Assembly (NCBI GenBank): GCA_040954595.2 | Contig: CM082582.2 | Location: forward strand, 1,116,001 to 1,180,000 | Source: Balanoglossus misakiensis | Lineage: Eukaryota; Hemichordata | DNA: 64,000 nucleotides | Reading direction: 5' to 3' | Part shown: piece after piece, positions 11,174 through 21,385 of the stretch | Position numbering within the stretch: the stretch's first letter is position 1 | Layout of the letters: each line of letters starts with the position of its first letter | The notes under the pieces: model-generated | Seen by the model: the letters and a program-made list of their open reading frames with translations, nothing else | Databases searched by the model: none | What the model was told of the DNA's origin: nothing | Made by a program: the position numbers and the translations under genes

Positions 11174-11540
11174 TAAAATTCAGGACAATTGGCTGCCTTA
11201 TGTCCGTAACGATGACACTTGAAACACTGGAACCGATTAGGACAGTTTCTTCTAAAATGGCCGAACCGTCCACATTCAAAACACTTACCAGTTGTCTGTG
11301 CAGGCCTTGTTGATGAGCGACTGGTTCTACCACGACCTCTTTGTTGGTTGCTCTGGTTTCCGTACACCCGATTAACTTGCGCATCAACCATTGCTGAAAT
11401 TGTTGGCTCTAAGCTTGAAATTGCAGATTCAACAGCCTCGCGTACCACACTACTTACGGTTGTATCGACCTCCCCTACTTGCATGACGTTGTCAACAGAA
11501 ATAGTGTTCTCCTTTGTCTGATATTTTTGCCAGTTCGTGG
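11164..11540 (-). CDS. Gag C-terminus with two zinc knuckles (nested element)
   Basis: The frame contains an Arg/Ser-rich linker (RGRGRTSRSS) and two CCHC knuckles, CFECGRFGHFRRNC and CFKCHRYGHKAANC, then EFYPN and TAG. Upstream it begins FATNWQKYQTKEN, which would directly continue the gag part ending FATN near 11869. The two are separated by a 330-bp scrambled insert. It binds element RNA in the particle. Confidence 0.85.
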
Positions 11541-11868
11541 CAAACAGAAATGAAGAGAGATGAATTGTCAGCACAGCGGGAATTTCATTGCACAGATTAC
11601 GGTCGCTGCATCTCCTTTCAAACATATATTCCGATTCTGAGGATGGGGATCTTTTGGGAAGTTCACGTATAGGAAATATACCAACCCAGGGGAGTGTGTT
11701 ACCCACCCAGGGGAGTGTGGTACCAGACCGTCAGACGGAAATGGAGCCGACTGGAAATGAAGGGATGGATGCTGCAGGGTCAGGGAGCCAGCAGACTGAT
11801 GGCAACCATGGTGCAGAATCTAATTTGCGTCGTTCTACCAGAGTGCGCCGTATTCCACGTCGGTTGCA
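11541..11868. other. Scrambled insert made of three self-derived pieces
   Basis: 11550-11591 is the reverse complement of 12091-12130 (gag). About 11595-11625 is a direct copy of 12204-12232 (gag). 11629-11868 is the reverse complement of about 9255-9496 (integrase tail). The insert splits gag exactly between two copies of TTCGTGGCAAA (11534 and 11869), so it sits at a short direct repeat. All donors lie within the same element. Confidence 0.85.
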
Positions 11869-12357
11869 GTTCGTGGCAAAATCCACGACCTCACTTAACT
11901 CCGCTTCGGCAACTTTGTAGTGTAAGGCAACAGATAACTGGTCGCCCAATTCCCTAGGAAGACCGACGATAAACTGACCTTTGATAATTGAGTCTAATCC
12001 GCTACCAACGCATTTGGGAAATCCTTCAATTGCAAGCTTTCTTAGGGAACGCACGAACTTCCCAATGCTCTCCCCGGATTCCAGTTTACGGCAATGAAAT
12101 TCCCGCTGTGCTGACAATTCATCTCTCTTCAATCCAAAATGTTTTCTCAACTCTACCTTTATCTTATCTATGTCCTTTTTGTCATCTACCGACAGCAATT
12201 GGATTACGGTCGCTGCATCTCCTTTCAAACACGTGCGTATTATTGCTGCAGCTTTGTTCTCTTTACCTTCTGCCTCAATGATAGCATCGAATCTATCCAA
12301 CCAAGGTTCCAGTTCTCCTCTCTCCTCCCCGGTGAAATATTCTACTTTTTTGGCCAT
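11869..12357 (-). pseudogene. Gag N-terminus of the nested element
   Basis: Starts at ATG 12357, MAKKVEYFTGEERGELEPWL, about 8 bases inside the primer site. It is a helical capsid-like region with the pattern WLDRFDAI...FGLKRDELSAQREFHCRKL...SLRKLA...FIVGLP, typical of Ty3/gypsy Gag. The frame is lost at 11869, where the inverted insert begins. Confidence 0.85.
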
Positions 12358-12364
12358 CGTTTAC

Positions 12365-12378
12365 ACCGCTGCCACCAT
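12365..12378 (-). promoter_or_regulatory. tRNA-Leu primer binding site of the nested element
   Basis: On the minus strand TGGTGGCAGCGGTG follows the 5' LTR after one base. These 14 bases match the complement of the 3' end of a tRNA-Leu (...CACCGCTGCCA plus CCA). Confidence 0.75.
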
Positions 12379-12552
12379 TGAAACGTCTACACACAACTGT
12401 ATTTCAATGGACTCTTTATTCACATCAGACCATGCTCGACATCTACAATCACACACCAAAAACAAGATGGCGTTCCCTCTCCAAAACGAGGCTACCCACC
12501 TCCCACCTCTTGACACAGAGGGCGCCATTCACAAAAGTACTCAAATGTCTCA
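12379..12552 (-). repeat. 5' LTR of the nested element
   Basis: Identical to 8880-9053. It is followed on the plus strand by TTGT, the target duplication, and then by the resumed host frame. Confidence 0.9.
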
Positions 12553-12556
12553 TTGT

Positions 12557-14980
12557 CATGTTTGTCAGTTGGTCGGAAAACCTAATCAATCTGTTCCTGT
12601 CGCTCCGTTGAAACCCATCCCTGCCTTCGATGAACCGTTTAGTAAGATTCTGATTGATTGTGTAGGGCCTCTGCCAAAAACTAGATCTAGGAATCAGTAT
12701 TTGCTGACTATTATGTGTATGTCTACGCGTTTTCCTGAGGCGATTCCACTTCGGAACATAACGGCTCCAGTGATTGCCGGAGCACTGTCACGTTTCTTTG
12801 CATGGGTTGGATTTCCACGAGAGATTCAATCTGACCAGGCAACTAATTTTATGTCTGGGTTATTTCAGCAGCTAGTTTATCACATGGGGATAAATCAGGT
12901 TAAATCCAGTGCGTATCATCCAGAGTCGCAGGGGGCTTTAGAGAGGTTCCATTCTACCTTGAAAAATATGATTCGAGTGTATTGTTTCAACAATGACAAG
13001 GATTGGGACGAAGGGGTGCATTTGTTGCTTTTTGCAGTTCGAGAGTCTGTTCAGGAGTCGTTGGGGTTTAGTCCATTTGAATTGATATTCGGCCATCGAG
13101 TGCGCGGTCCTCTTAAATTGCTGAAGGAACAATGGCTTGACGACAGTCCATCGGGTATGACCTTGTTGAAGTATGTGTCCACATTTAAATCCAGACTCAG
13201 TGAGGCATGTGAACTTGCTCGAGCTAATTTGAAATCATCCAAAAATAAAATGAAACACTTGTACGATAGGGTAGCGAAGAGTCGCGCCTTTAAACCTGGT
13301 GACAAAGTATTAGCGTTGTTGCCCATAACCGGAAATGCTTTGAGCGCACGTTTTCATGGTCCGTATAAAATTCTAGAGAAGGTTGATGATGTAAATTATG
13401 TAATTGAAACTCCTGATCGTCGAAAGGCGACACAATTATGTCATATAAACATGTTAAAGCTTTATCGTAATGAAAACCATGTACATAATGTATTGCCTAT
13501 AATGTCTCCAGAAGTAGATCATGAAACAGACTCGACATATGTAGCAGTTGCTGACGTTAAGAGCGACCATGATGTAAAATTGAAAAACTCAGAGCTGTTG
13601 AGTAATCGGGATACTTTATTGGGGCATTTGTCACCTGACCACAGGAAAGATATTAGTCAGTTATTAGATAAGTATGTCGATTTGTTTCCTGATGTGCCGA
13701 AGAGGACTAATGTGTGTTTTCATGATGTAGATGTGGGAAATACCAGACCCATCAAACAACATCCATATCGGGTGAACCCTGAGAAGCTTGAGAAAATTCG
13801 GGGTGAAATTAAATATATGTTGAATAATGATATCATCGAAACTAGCAATAGCTGTTGGGCTTCGCCATGTCTTTTGGTGGATAAGCCTGATGGCGGTGTA
13901 AGATTTTGTACTGATTACAGGAAAGTTAATGCCATCACCAAAACTGATTCTTATCCCATCCCTCGGATTGATGACTGTATAGATCGCATTGGTAAAGCAC
14001 AGTATATAACTACTTTAGACTTGCTTAAAGGTTATTGGTGTGTTCCATTGACTGAAAGAGCCAAGGAGATATCTGCTTTTGCCACACCAGATGGTTTGTA
14101 TCAGTATAAAGTTATGCCTTTTGGCATGAAAAATTCTGGAGCTACTTTTCAACGAATGATGAATTCATGTGTAGAAGGGATGAAAGAAACAGATCCCTAT
14201 ATCGATGACATTGCCTCATATGGTGGTGTACTTTGGTCTGAACATGTAGCATCACTTGACAAATTGTTTGACCGATTGCGACGAGATAACTTGACTGTAA
14301 ATTTGAGTAAATGTCAATTCGGAAAGGCTAAAGTTAGGTATTTAGGCCATATTGTGGGGGGAGGTGAAGTGGCTCCTCTTACTGCTAAGATTAAAGATAT
14401 TGTTGAATATCCGGTGCCAGTAAATCGACGTGGTTTAATGCGTTTCTTGGGGATGGCCGGTTACTACAGGAAATTTTGTAGAAACTTTTCTGAAGTGGCT
14501 GCCCCTCTAACCAATTTGTTAAAGAAGGGCAGAAAATTTGAATGGTCTTCGTCATGTCAGATATCATTTGACAAAGTCAAATCGTTGCTGTGTACTGTAC
14601 CAGTGTTGAAAGCACCCGACTTTACCAAACCATTCGCATTGAATGTAGACGCGAGTGACGTGGGAGCTGGGGCTGTATTACTTCAATTTGATGGTGCTAA
14701 TGTGGCACACTCAGTTGCTTATTTTTCTAGGAAATTTAATTCTTGTCAACAGAATTACTCTACTATCGAGAAGGAAGCCCTTGCTTTAGTCTTAGCAGTT
14801 CAGCACTTTGAAATCTATGTAACTTCATCTGGGAAACCCGTTGTAGTTTTTACAGACCATAATCCGCTGGTATTCTTGCATAAGATGAGAAATAAGAATC
14901 GACGATTGCTTAATTGGAGTTTGTTGTTACAAGAATATGACTTGGAGATTAGGCACATTCGGGGAAAAGATAATGTATGA
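12557..14980 (+). CDS. gag-pol: Integrase core, RT and RNase H of the Gmr1-like element
   Basis: This continues the frame from 8879. The integrase zinc-binding Cys residues finish at HVCQ, and the core has all three acidic residues (Asp 12656, Asp 12833, Glu 12941; D-D-35-E). A chromodomain-less C-terminal region follows. The reverse transcriptase then runs from about 13760 to 14440 with YIDDI at about 14198, and the RNase H from about 14600 with DASDVGAG and the later TDHNPL. A TGA at 14978 stops the frame; eight more codons (ADALSRMY) and a TAA follow in frame, and ADALSR is the usual end of a gypsy RNase H. The stop is thus probably one C-to-T change that removes only nine residues. RT copies the RNA and integrase inserts the cDNA. 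Confidence 0.9.
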   Translation, partial: HVCQLVGKPNQSVPVAPLKPIPAFDEPFSKILIDCVGPLPKTRSRNQYLLTIMCMSTRFPEAIPLRNITAPVIAGALSRFFAWVGFPREIQSDQATNFMSGLFQQLVYHMGINQVKSSAYHPESQGALERFHSTLKNMIRVYCFNNDKDWDEGVHLLLFAVRESVQESLGFSPFELIFGHRVRGPLKLLKEQWLDDSPSGMTLLKYVSTFKSRLSEACELARANLKSSKNKMKHLYDRVAKSRAFKPGDKVLALLPITGNALSARFHGPYKILEKVDDVNYVIETPDRRKATQLCHINMLKLYRNENHVHNVLPIMSPEVDHETDSTYVAVADVKSDHDVKLKNSELLSNRDTLLGHLSPDHRKDISQLLDKYVDLFPDVPKRTNVCFHDVDVGNTRPIKQHPYRVNPEKLEKIRGEIKYMLNNDIIETSNSCWASPCLLVDKPDGGVRFCTDYRKVNAITKTDSYPIPRIDDCIDRIGKAQYITTLDLLKGYWCVPLTERAKEISAFATPDGLYQYKVMPFGMKNSGATFQRMMNSCVEGMKETDPYIDDIASYGGVLWSEHVASLDKLFDRLRRDNLTVNLSKCQFGKAKVRYLGHIVGGGEVAPLTAKIKDIVEYPVPVNRRGLMRFLGMAGYYRKFCRNFSEVAAPLTNLLKKGRKFEWSSSCQISFDKVKSLLCTVPVLKAPDFTKPFALNVDASDVGAGAVLLQFDGANVAHSVAYFSRKFNSCQQNYSTIEKEALALVLAVQHFEIYVTSSGKPVVVFTDHNPLVFLHKMRNKNRRLLNWSLLLQEYDLEIRHIRGKDNV

Positions 14981-15007
14981 GCCGATGCTTTATCCCGTAT
15001 GTATTAA

Positions 15008-15183
15008 TTAACTGTAATTGACTGGTGTATATATCTCTCATGAAAGATATATTTTGCTACTTAAGAGGAAAATATTTAAAGTTGTAAAAAAAAAAAGTAT
15101 ATATTGTATTTGTAAATCTAGAGTTAGAATTCTTAGAAATTTTGGAATCTTCAATACCAAAATTTCTTGTTCTGGAAGGGGGG
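15008..15183 (+). other. 3' untranslated region and polypurine tract
   Basis: AT-rich spacer with a 12-base A run near 15087, ending in the purine tract GGAAGGGGGG (15174-15183) immediately before the 3' LTR, where plus-strand DNA synthesis starts. Confidence 0.85.
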
Positions 15184-15917
15184 TGTGACGATATTCTGTG
15201 ATATAGCATAATTGTATGTACTTGTAATTGTCTCTCTAGAGTTTACGCCCTCGGTGGTGAGATTTAGTATATTGAATACGTGTGTTTTAGTAGCTTGGGG
15301 AGTCTTGAGGACCACCTGGTCTGACTACTTCCTAGGGGATTTGATAGGATGGCAGCCATAGCGTTTGACGTGTATGATTTTGGATCCATAGACATCCTCC
15401 AACCATGTGAGTTTTGACTATCACTTTTCATCTCAACCTGTGGTATATTTTAATAACCCAGCACACTACACTGAATTGATGTCGAGATGTTCTGAAATTG
15501 GGCGTTTAGCCGTACGGAACTTTGATCTGTCAATGGACATTGCTGGTGTGGAATGAATGTGCGGTGACGTCTCGGTGTACTTTGGCAAGTGCACGAAGAG
15601 TATCTGCGTCGCGGTCAAGTCGGACAGGAGGAAGACCTGGATGAATTACCAGACTCCACATGCATGCCAACGAGGACGATGTTTGTCGGACTTTATTTAT
15701 TAGATTTAAGTTAAGTTAAGATAAGTTAAGATTGTAACGGATTATTTTCATAAGTTTGACCACGTGGCGTTTTGATTGTCATGTCTGTATATGGTATTTT
15801 GATGTACGGGTAATATTTTCATGATTAGTAATTAAATCCCCAGGTGGAATATATTTTCGTAGATTTGATCGTTCGATTCGATTTGTCTAGTTCACGTATA
15901 GCCGTCGATGCGTGACA
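15184..15917 (+). repeat. 3' LTR of the Gmr1-like element
   Basis: 734 bp, equal to the 5' LTR except for C at 15604. Ends GCGTGACA, followed by host sequence GACGACTATG. Confidence 0.95.
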
Positions 15918-16702
15918 GACGACTATGCCTCGAAGCAAAAGACACAGCCGACCCTGCCACGCAGATTCATTTGTTGTGTCACACATTTTCGATCCAAGAA
16001 GAGAATATCAACCTTGACGTTGCGAAAATGACAAGAAACTTTCACTCATATAGGTTGTGTGATTACTTACCCGCAACTTGTTGGGAATTGCTGTCACCAG
16101 AGGTGCCCACAGCGTGAAAGCCAGAATGACTGCGACGCCTGCATTGGAGTTCGTCATGAATGGAAACATCGATGAACACGTTCGGTCTTCGATGAGGCTA
16201 GTGTCCACAGAATAGGCATTCTTTTATAACGCAGCTGGGAGGTGGTAAATCCATTGTGATCACCATGCTATTAGTAGCCCAAGCAGTCAAAATTTGCGAA
16301 AAATATATAAATATGGAAAAAATATATCAATGGGATCAATAGTTATTAAGCACTTTTTAAAAACAAATGACACCGTAAGATCAATTATCTTGTTTTCCGC
16401 GACAAGTTTCAACATGGTATGTCAGCGCTACCAGTGAATAATATTATTAGAAACTATGACAGCTGTAACCGTGCGATTAATGATTTCATCAATTTTAATC
16501 ATATACTTGTGAATATTTGCGCGGGTGCTGGTTTAATAAACTGTGTTGATATATAGGTGGAAGACTGTTTAGTTTTCCAGTCAATTATGTGATGTATTAC
16601 GCCTGACGCTTAAATGATTTGGTCTAGGGAGAATAACCGCGTTTGGCCGGTCAAGCGAACCCTGGATCTTGCAGGCTCTGCCCACTTTCCAATCAACAAC
16701 CA
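15918..16702. other. No gene seen
   Basis: Host sequence between the LTR element and the right arm of the inverted repeat. A short open frame (15908-16117) starts inside the LTR and has no recognisable motif. Confidence 0.5.
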
Positions 16703-16953
16703 TTGAGCATGCGCAGTTGATACTTCACATTGTAAACAAGATGGCGTCGCTGTATATGCTTCTGGACCGCTGTCGCCCGACTATGTCGGCAAAGAAGAGT
16801 CGAATTTAACCAAGCAACGCCATATCGGAAGATAGAATGATCGCGAGATGAAACCGGGATATCCAACGATTTGGCAGCCATGTTGATTGATTGGTAAGTC
16901 GCCGAAGTAACTATTTGCCATTGATTTGTTTACCAGAAACGGTTTGCCTTTGG
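16703..16953. repeat. Right arm of the 251-bp inverted repeat
   Basis: Reverse complement of 1-251. It keeps the GCATGCGCAG and AAGATGGCGTCG motifs and the 22-codon ORF, now on the plus strand at 16741-16809. It ends at ...GTTTGCCTTTGG, which pairs with base 1 of the window, so the arm may be longer than visible. Confidence 0.75.
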
Positions 16954-17827
16954 AACACATTTGACCTCACCGAAATTGATTTCAGAGTTTTTTCCCAAGA
17001 ACTAATGACGTTCGTTTTCACCTTTCTGTCCCGAAGTTGCAAACGTGTTGTCTCTGAGAAAATAAATGTGATTTGTACCCGCGATAATCATAGTTCGGAT
17101 TTCAACCCACAACATCAGCGCCAGCCATTCACCAACATGTGCCAGATAATGTTTATCAGTCATATTTTCTCAGTCTGAATTTACAAAAGACTAATTGTAT
17201 ATTATGCACATTGCAATTTTAATATGTAACACGTTTGACCTGAGTGGGAGAATGGATTGAAGGGACACAAGCTTTTGTAGCCACTTATATTTTGACACTG
17301 TTTATATAAATGTTGAGCTGGCATATTTGTTCCCTTATGATGTAGTGTACCTGTTGCATTGAAATGAAGCTGTAATATTAAAGTGCAATTTAGTCCTTTG
17401 GTTTACTGGGAAAATGAGGTCAATAAATGACAGGTTTATTTAGATATATGATATATTTCTCACAAGCACTTATGCATATGTATGAGATACTTATTTATTT
17501 TTAATTTATGTATTTATTTTTAATTTATTTTGTATGTTCAGGTAATCATATGGATTTGTATGGAATCACATACACATTAATTAAAGACTATCATATCACA
17601 GAAGTCGAGCCTCAACATGTGTAAGGTAACCATTTAGGTTTCATGACTAAGTTTGTTTAAGAATTCATAAAGCACGAATTCTACCTAATGAATGAATTTT
17701 CTTAGAATTTCACAACTGTGACAGGGTTTGCAGTTATACGAAAAAGTGTTATTATTCACATACGAAACTTTTAGTATACATTTTTCTGATAGCAATGCAT
17801 TTAACTTTGAACAAATATTGACGTCAG
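16954..17827. other. No gene seen
   Basis: AT-rich sequence. A short direct repeat TTTATTTTTAATTTAT occurs near 17490-17530. Confidence 0.5.
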
Positions 17828-18150
17828 TTAGTAGTGCTATTTTGTCAGTGAAATTGCTTCATCATCATCCCTCCAACCAAAGTTGAAACTGAGTTGCAAA
17901 TATTGCACAGCTTGAAATCATAAAATGTTGCAAAATTGAACCAACCATTCGGTCAACGATTATGTTCTTACAGCTATTATTAGAAGCAGACAGTCTCAGG
18001 GAACAAGATACATGGGCCTGATTTGCAAACTGAGTTGGAACTAACCTTGCCTGCCCATGGATGCGCCAATTCAGTGAATCTTATCGTATTAAAAATGAAT
18101 ATGGAGAACTATTCTCTGTGTTGTGATTGTTAGCCTACATGTATACATAT
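17828..18150 (-). repeat. Dispersed repeat, inverted copy of 25300-25612
   Basis: The segment from TAGTAGTGCTATTTTGTCAG to GTTAGCCTACATGTA is the diverged reverse complement of 25300-25612. A third partial copy lies at 28840-28995 and a fragment at 26700-26790. The family has lost any coding capacity. This copy still shows the sequence uninterrupted at the point where an 833-bp element sits in the 25-kb copy. Confidence 0.75.
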
Positions 18151-18605
18151 GTACCTTGAGTGATTCCACTTTCTTCAGTGTCCTGTGAATTCAGTTGCCA
18201 TAACTTGCGCTTCACACAGCGCATACATGTAGGTCTAATCAATTGGGCAACTGGGTCTTACAATATTATCTGATGCCTCTTACTGGCCGAAGGACCACAA
18301 GTTGCATTTTCATATCGCATATAAATAGAAAACCCATTAATTTCTACTGTATGATTTTATTGACGATTCAATAGTTTCATGACTGTTAGTGTTAATTACA
18401 ATACCTAAATTCCCAAATGAAAGCATGCTGTCAGTTTTCATGTGATTGATATTAATTTTACAATTTCAAAATATGCTTAGCTCTGAATGATTATGAACAT
18501 ATCAAACTTCATGTTAAATAAACTGTCTTGATATTGTATACATTAAGGCCTACTACCAGTGTCACAACATTGATTTCCTGCATTTTTGCTCATGCCTTCT
18601 GACCA

Positions 18606-19480
18606 GTCAGTTGCCTCTGTATGTGTGTATGTAGTATGTATGGATGTATGTATGTCTGTCCACATCAAAAACTTGAAAACCCCTTCGCATATCCCCTTGA
18701 TATTTGGTGTGTAGATGTAGGCCAGCCTGTAAATAGGATTTTGTTCATATTAAGAAGGTTGAAGTATTTTCATGATTGGTTTTATTTGATTACTCCAGAA
18801 ACATACAATACAGAGTCTGTGTGGTAAGTCTTGATATTGGGTTTTTAGATGCAGGCACGCCTGTTCAAATGAAATATGCTAATTACCTGGAGCAATGTGA
18901 AATTGATCAAAACTCAGAAACTCAACAACTGGTCAGATTGCTTTGAACATTTGTATGCATGTAGCCTATGTCACGCCTGATATACTTTCAGCTAATATCG
19001 TGAATTGTATCTATAATTTAGTAAGCTATTTCCTATAGGTAATCTTTGTTAGTATTGTTTAAATTGTGGCAAAATTTGTAATTTTTGGGAAATATAATTT
19101 TGTCATTTTTGGTCAAAAATCATTTTCTCTGAAACTCCATGTCAGGTCAGGTTGCATTTAAATTTTGGTTTGCTTGTTCCATGAGGTAACCCAAGTAATG
19201 TTGTATATCATTTTGGTGAAATTTGCATATTTGTGGTCTTGAGGCAATTTTTGCAATTTGTATTCTTTGAAACCGCATGTCAAATTGCTTTCAATTTTGG
19301 TAGGCATGTTCCTTGTGGTGATTAAAGTGAGATATTGTTGGATTTGTTGATATCTGAATTTTTGTGGTTGAGGCAGTTTTTGTCATTGTTGAAGAAATGT
19401 TGTTTTCACTGAAAATACTCCGATTCCTGTGAAATTGTATTAGGTTACCTGGTAGGTCATATCTGCTTGGCAATGTCACA
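18606..19480 (+). repeat. TG-rich leader plus degenerate tandem units
   Basis: A (TATG)-rich leader (18615-18655) is followed by ACATCAAAAACTTGAAA and then by diverged units of about 120-150 bp. Each unit has a GAAAC..CATGTCA, a TTT..AATTTTGGTTTGC..GTTCC and a GAAATTTGCATATTTTTG element. The same arrangement occurs at 23360-24780 and, inverted, at 47100-47460. Confidence 0.6.
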
Positions 19481-20189
19481 GCGGTGTACACACCTATTTT
19501 TGTGTAATCCAAAGTGTGTAATAACCTAGCAAATATTTACTAGTAAATCATGTATGTTCTACTTCTTACAAGGTTGAAGTATGTTGATGTCTGGGTTAAA
19601 TGGGATTCTTCAGAAACATACAATACAGAGTCTGTGGTACAGTTCATGGTCACATTCAGAATTACCTAGTCTATATCCAGCCGTGTTCTGTCCGCTTTGC
19701 TTCCAAAAGTATCGTCTAGTGTCATGCATGCCACTTGCCCAATAATCTGACACCCCTTGCTGGGAAATTTGATGTAACAAGTGTCCCTTAGTGAAATTAT
19801 TAACATAAACTGAACAATGTTGATTTGGCGTAAGATTATAGTGAAGGCAGGGCTTATTACATTGAAAATGCTATCCAGCCTTAATTACACATTATGAATA
19901 TCCTTTGTCCAATCATTGGAAAAACAATGTACCGTAGACTTGCATAGCACTTTGAAGGTGAATCGCAAGTGGTCACTTTAATTACATTACCTCAAGCAGT
20001 CTTTTACATGTAGCTATAATAAGACAAACATTCCCGGTGTAATTAACATCACTGTTGTTATTAGTATCTATCTCCGATAAGTATCAAGTCTGCCTTATGT
20101 TATTTTAAGTCAATTGTCAGGTTCATGTACATATTTTACAACTTATCTATCTTGTCAAAAACTTTCGCATGTACCTAATTCTAGGCTTA
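19481..20189. other. No gene seen
   Basis: Mixed AT-rich sequence. Fragment AAACATACAATACAGAGTCTGTG is shared between 18801 and 19613. Confidence 0.5.
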
Positions 20190-21385
20190 CCAGTAGGGTT
20201 ATAGATACAGTGTATTATATTAACATGCATTAATATGAAACTAAATGTTGATGGTTAATTAAAGACCCCCTTGAGCTATGGTAACCTCATTAAATATGTG
20301 CATATCTTATTCTAGAGGATGTGGTAACCTGGACATGGACAACTCTGGGGTCAAAATCTTTTGACAAACTTTTGGGTGATCTTGGGTAAACTTTGACCTA
20401 CATTCCTATATCTTGGCATCCGGCACAGATACATCCTTGACACTTGGAGTTATTGAACTATGTAATGGAATATTATGTCTTGTCTCATTAATTATGTACA
20501 TACCTAATGCCAGCCTAACCAATAGGGCTGGAAGTCTGCCTTTTTTTGGACATGATACATTTGAGATCAACATTTTTCTACAGCAGCCAGCCTTCTCTTA
20601 AAAAGAATGGACAATATAAAGGCTTTGCTGGTATACTGAACTTTGGACTCCCTCCCTGAGACTGTGTGCCAATGACGGGATAGCCTACTCAGCGTTGGGT
20701 AGATCCTAAGAAGGCCTCAGCCAGGCATCAGATACAAAAAGCGGAAATCCAAGCTTTAATGGTGGGTTACATCGTTAACTTCCCTGCAGAGCTGATTTCT
20801 CAGACTGTGAGCCAATGACGGGTAAAGCCCCTAGGTAGGGGCCACCTAAGACAGGCCGGTCATGCTTTAGTCACAAAGAAGGGCAAGTTCAGTCATACCA
20901 TAACGTTGTCTGCTGTATATGCTTCATAATGATTGCATGGTATTTTGAGAATACATTGTCTTAAGGCAGTGTGACCAGCTAAAAAGTACTGGAAAACACA
21001 GCCAATGTGTAATAAAAAACATCTAATTTGGCTGAATAAAAGACATAAAACACAGCAAAAGCACTGTGACTAGCTGAGACATAATACTCCATTATGCATT
21101 TCCATCACTCCAAGTGTCAAGGTTGCATCTGCTCTGGATGCCAAGATATAGTAATGTTGGTCAAGGTTTACCCAAAGTCACCCAAAGTTCTGTCAAACAA
21201 TTTTGACCCCAATGTTGTCCATGTTTAGGTTTCTCCCTCCAGTGGATAGCCTACAATTAGATATGCAAATATTTAATGACGTTACCATAGATTAAGGCGG
21301 TCCTAAATTAACCATGAAATTATAGTTTCATGTTAATTCTTGTTATTACAAAACACTGTATCTATAACCCTTCTGGAAGCCATAC
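20190..21385. repeat. Foldback element with ~300-bp inverted arms
   Basis: 20190-20490 and 21075-21385 are diverged reverse complements. The left arm begins near CAGTAGGGTTATAGATACAGTG and the right ends CACTGTATCTATAACCCTTCTGG. The arms contain the TTTGACCTAC...CTTGGCATCC...GATACA motif that is repeated many times at 52-58 kb, so this is an inverted pair of that family. The ~580-bp loop holds two direct copies of GACTGTGTGCCAATGACGGG-like sequence (20660, 20806). Confidence 0.7.

Larger units (their letters stand above)
8880..12552 (-). mobile_element. Nested, RT-less Ty3/gypsy element (minus strand)
   Basis: Two identical 174-bp LTRs (TGAAACG...TGTCTCA) bound a minus-strand element flanked by the 4-bp duplication TTGT (8876-8879 and 12553-12556). 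The primer site near 12378 matches tRNA-Leu and a polypurine tract lies inside the left LTR. It has gag, zinc knuckles, protease and an integrase remnant, but no reverse transcriptase or RNase H. The interior is scrambled: an inverted LTR/purine-tract piece sits at 10421-10531 where RT should be, and inverted gag and integrase-tail pieces sit at 11550-11868. Identical LTRs imply recent arrival, so the enzymes probably came from an intact relative or the rearrangement arose during that cDNA synthesis. Confidence 0.9.
5753..15917 (+). mobile_element. Gmr1-like Ty3/gypsy LTR retrotransposon, split by a nested element
   Basis: Two 734-bp direct LTRs (5753-6486 and 15184-15917, TGTGAC...GTGACA) flank a tRNA-Pro primer site, a long gag-pol frame and a purine tract. 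The order of domains is Gag, protease, integrase, reverse transcriptase, RNase H. This is the Ty1/copia-like order, which among Ty3/gypsy elements defines the Gmr1-like group known from deuterostomes. The LTRs differ at one visible base (T at 6173, C at 15604), so insertion is recent. Flanks read TACG and GACG, so the target duplication is imperfect. A foreign 3673-bp element sits at 8880-12552, and without it (and one TTGT) the frame runs open from 6579 to a TGA at 14978. Confidence 0.9.

Noticed and set aside
1-16953. Maverick/Polinton-type transposon bounded by the inverted 251-bp arms
   Set aside because: The size fits, but no protein-primed polymerase, ATPase, protease or capsid gene of that group is present. 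The interior is host sequence plus an LTR element, and the arm ends do not look like Polinton ends.
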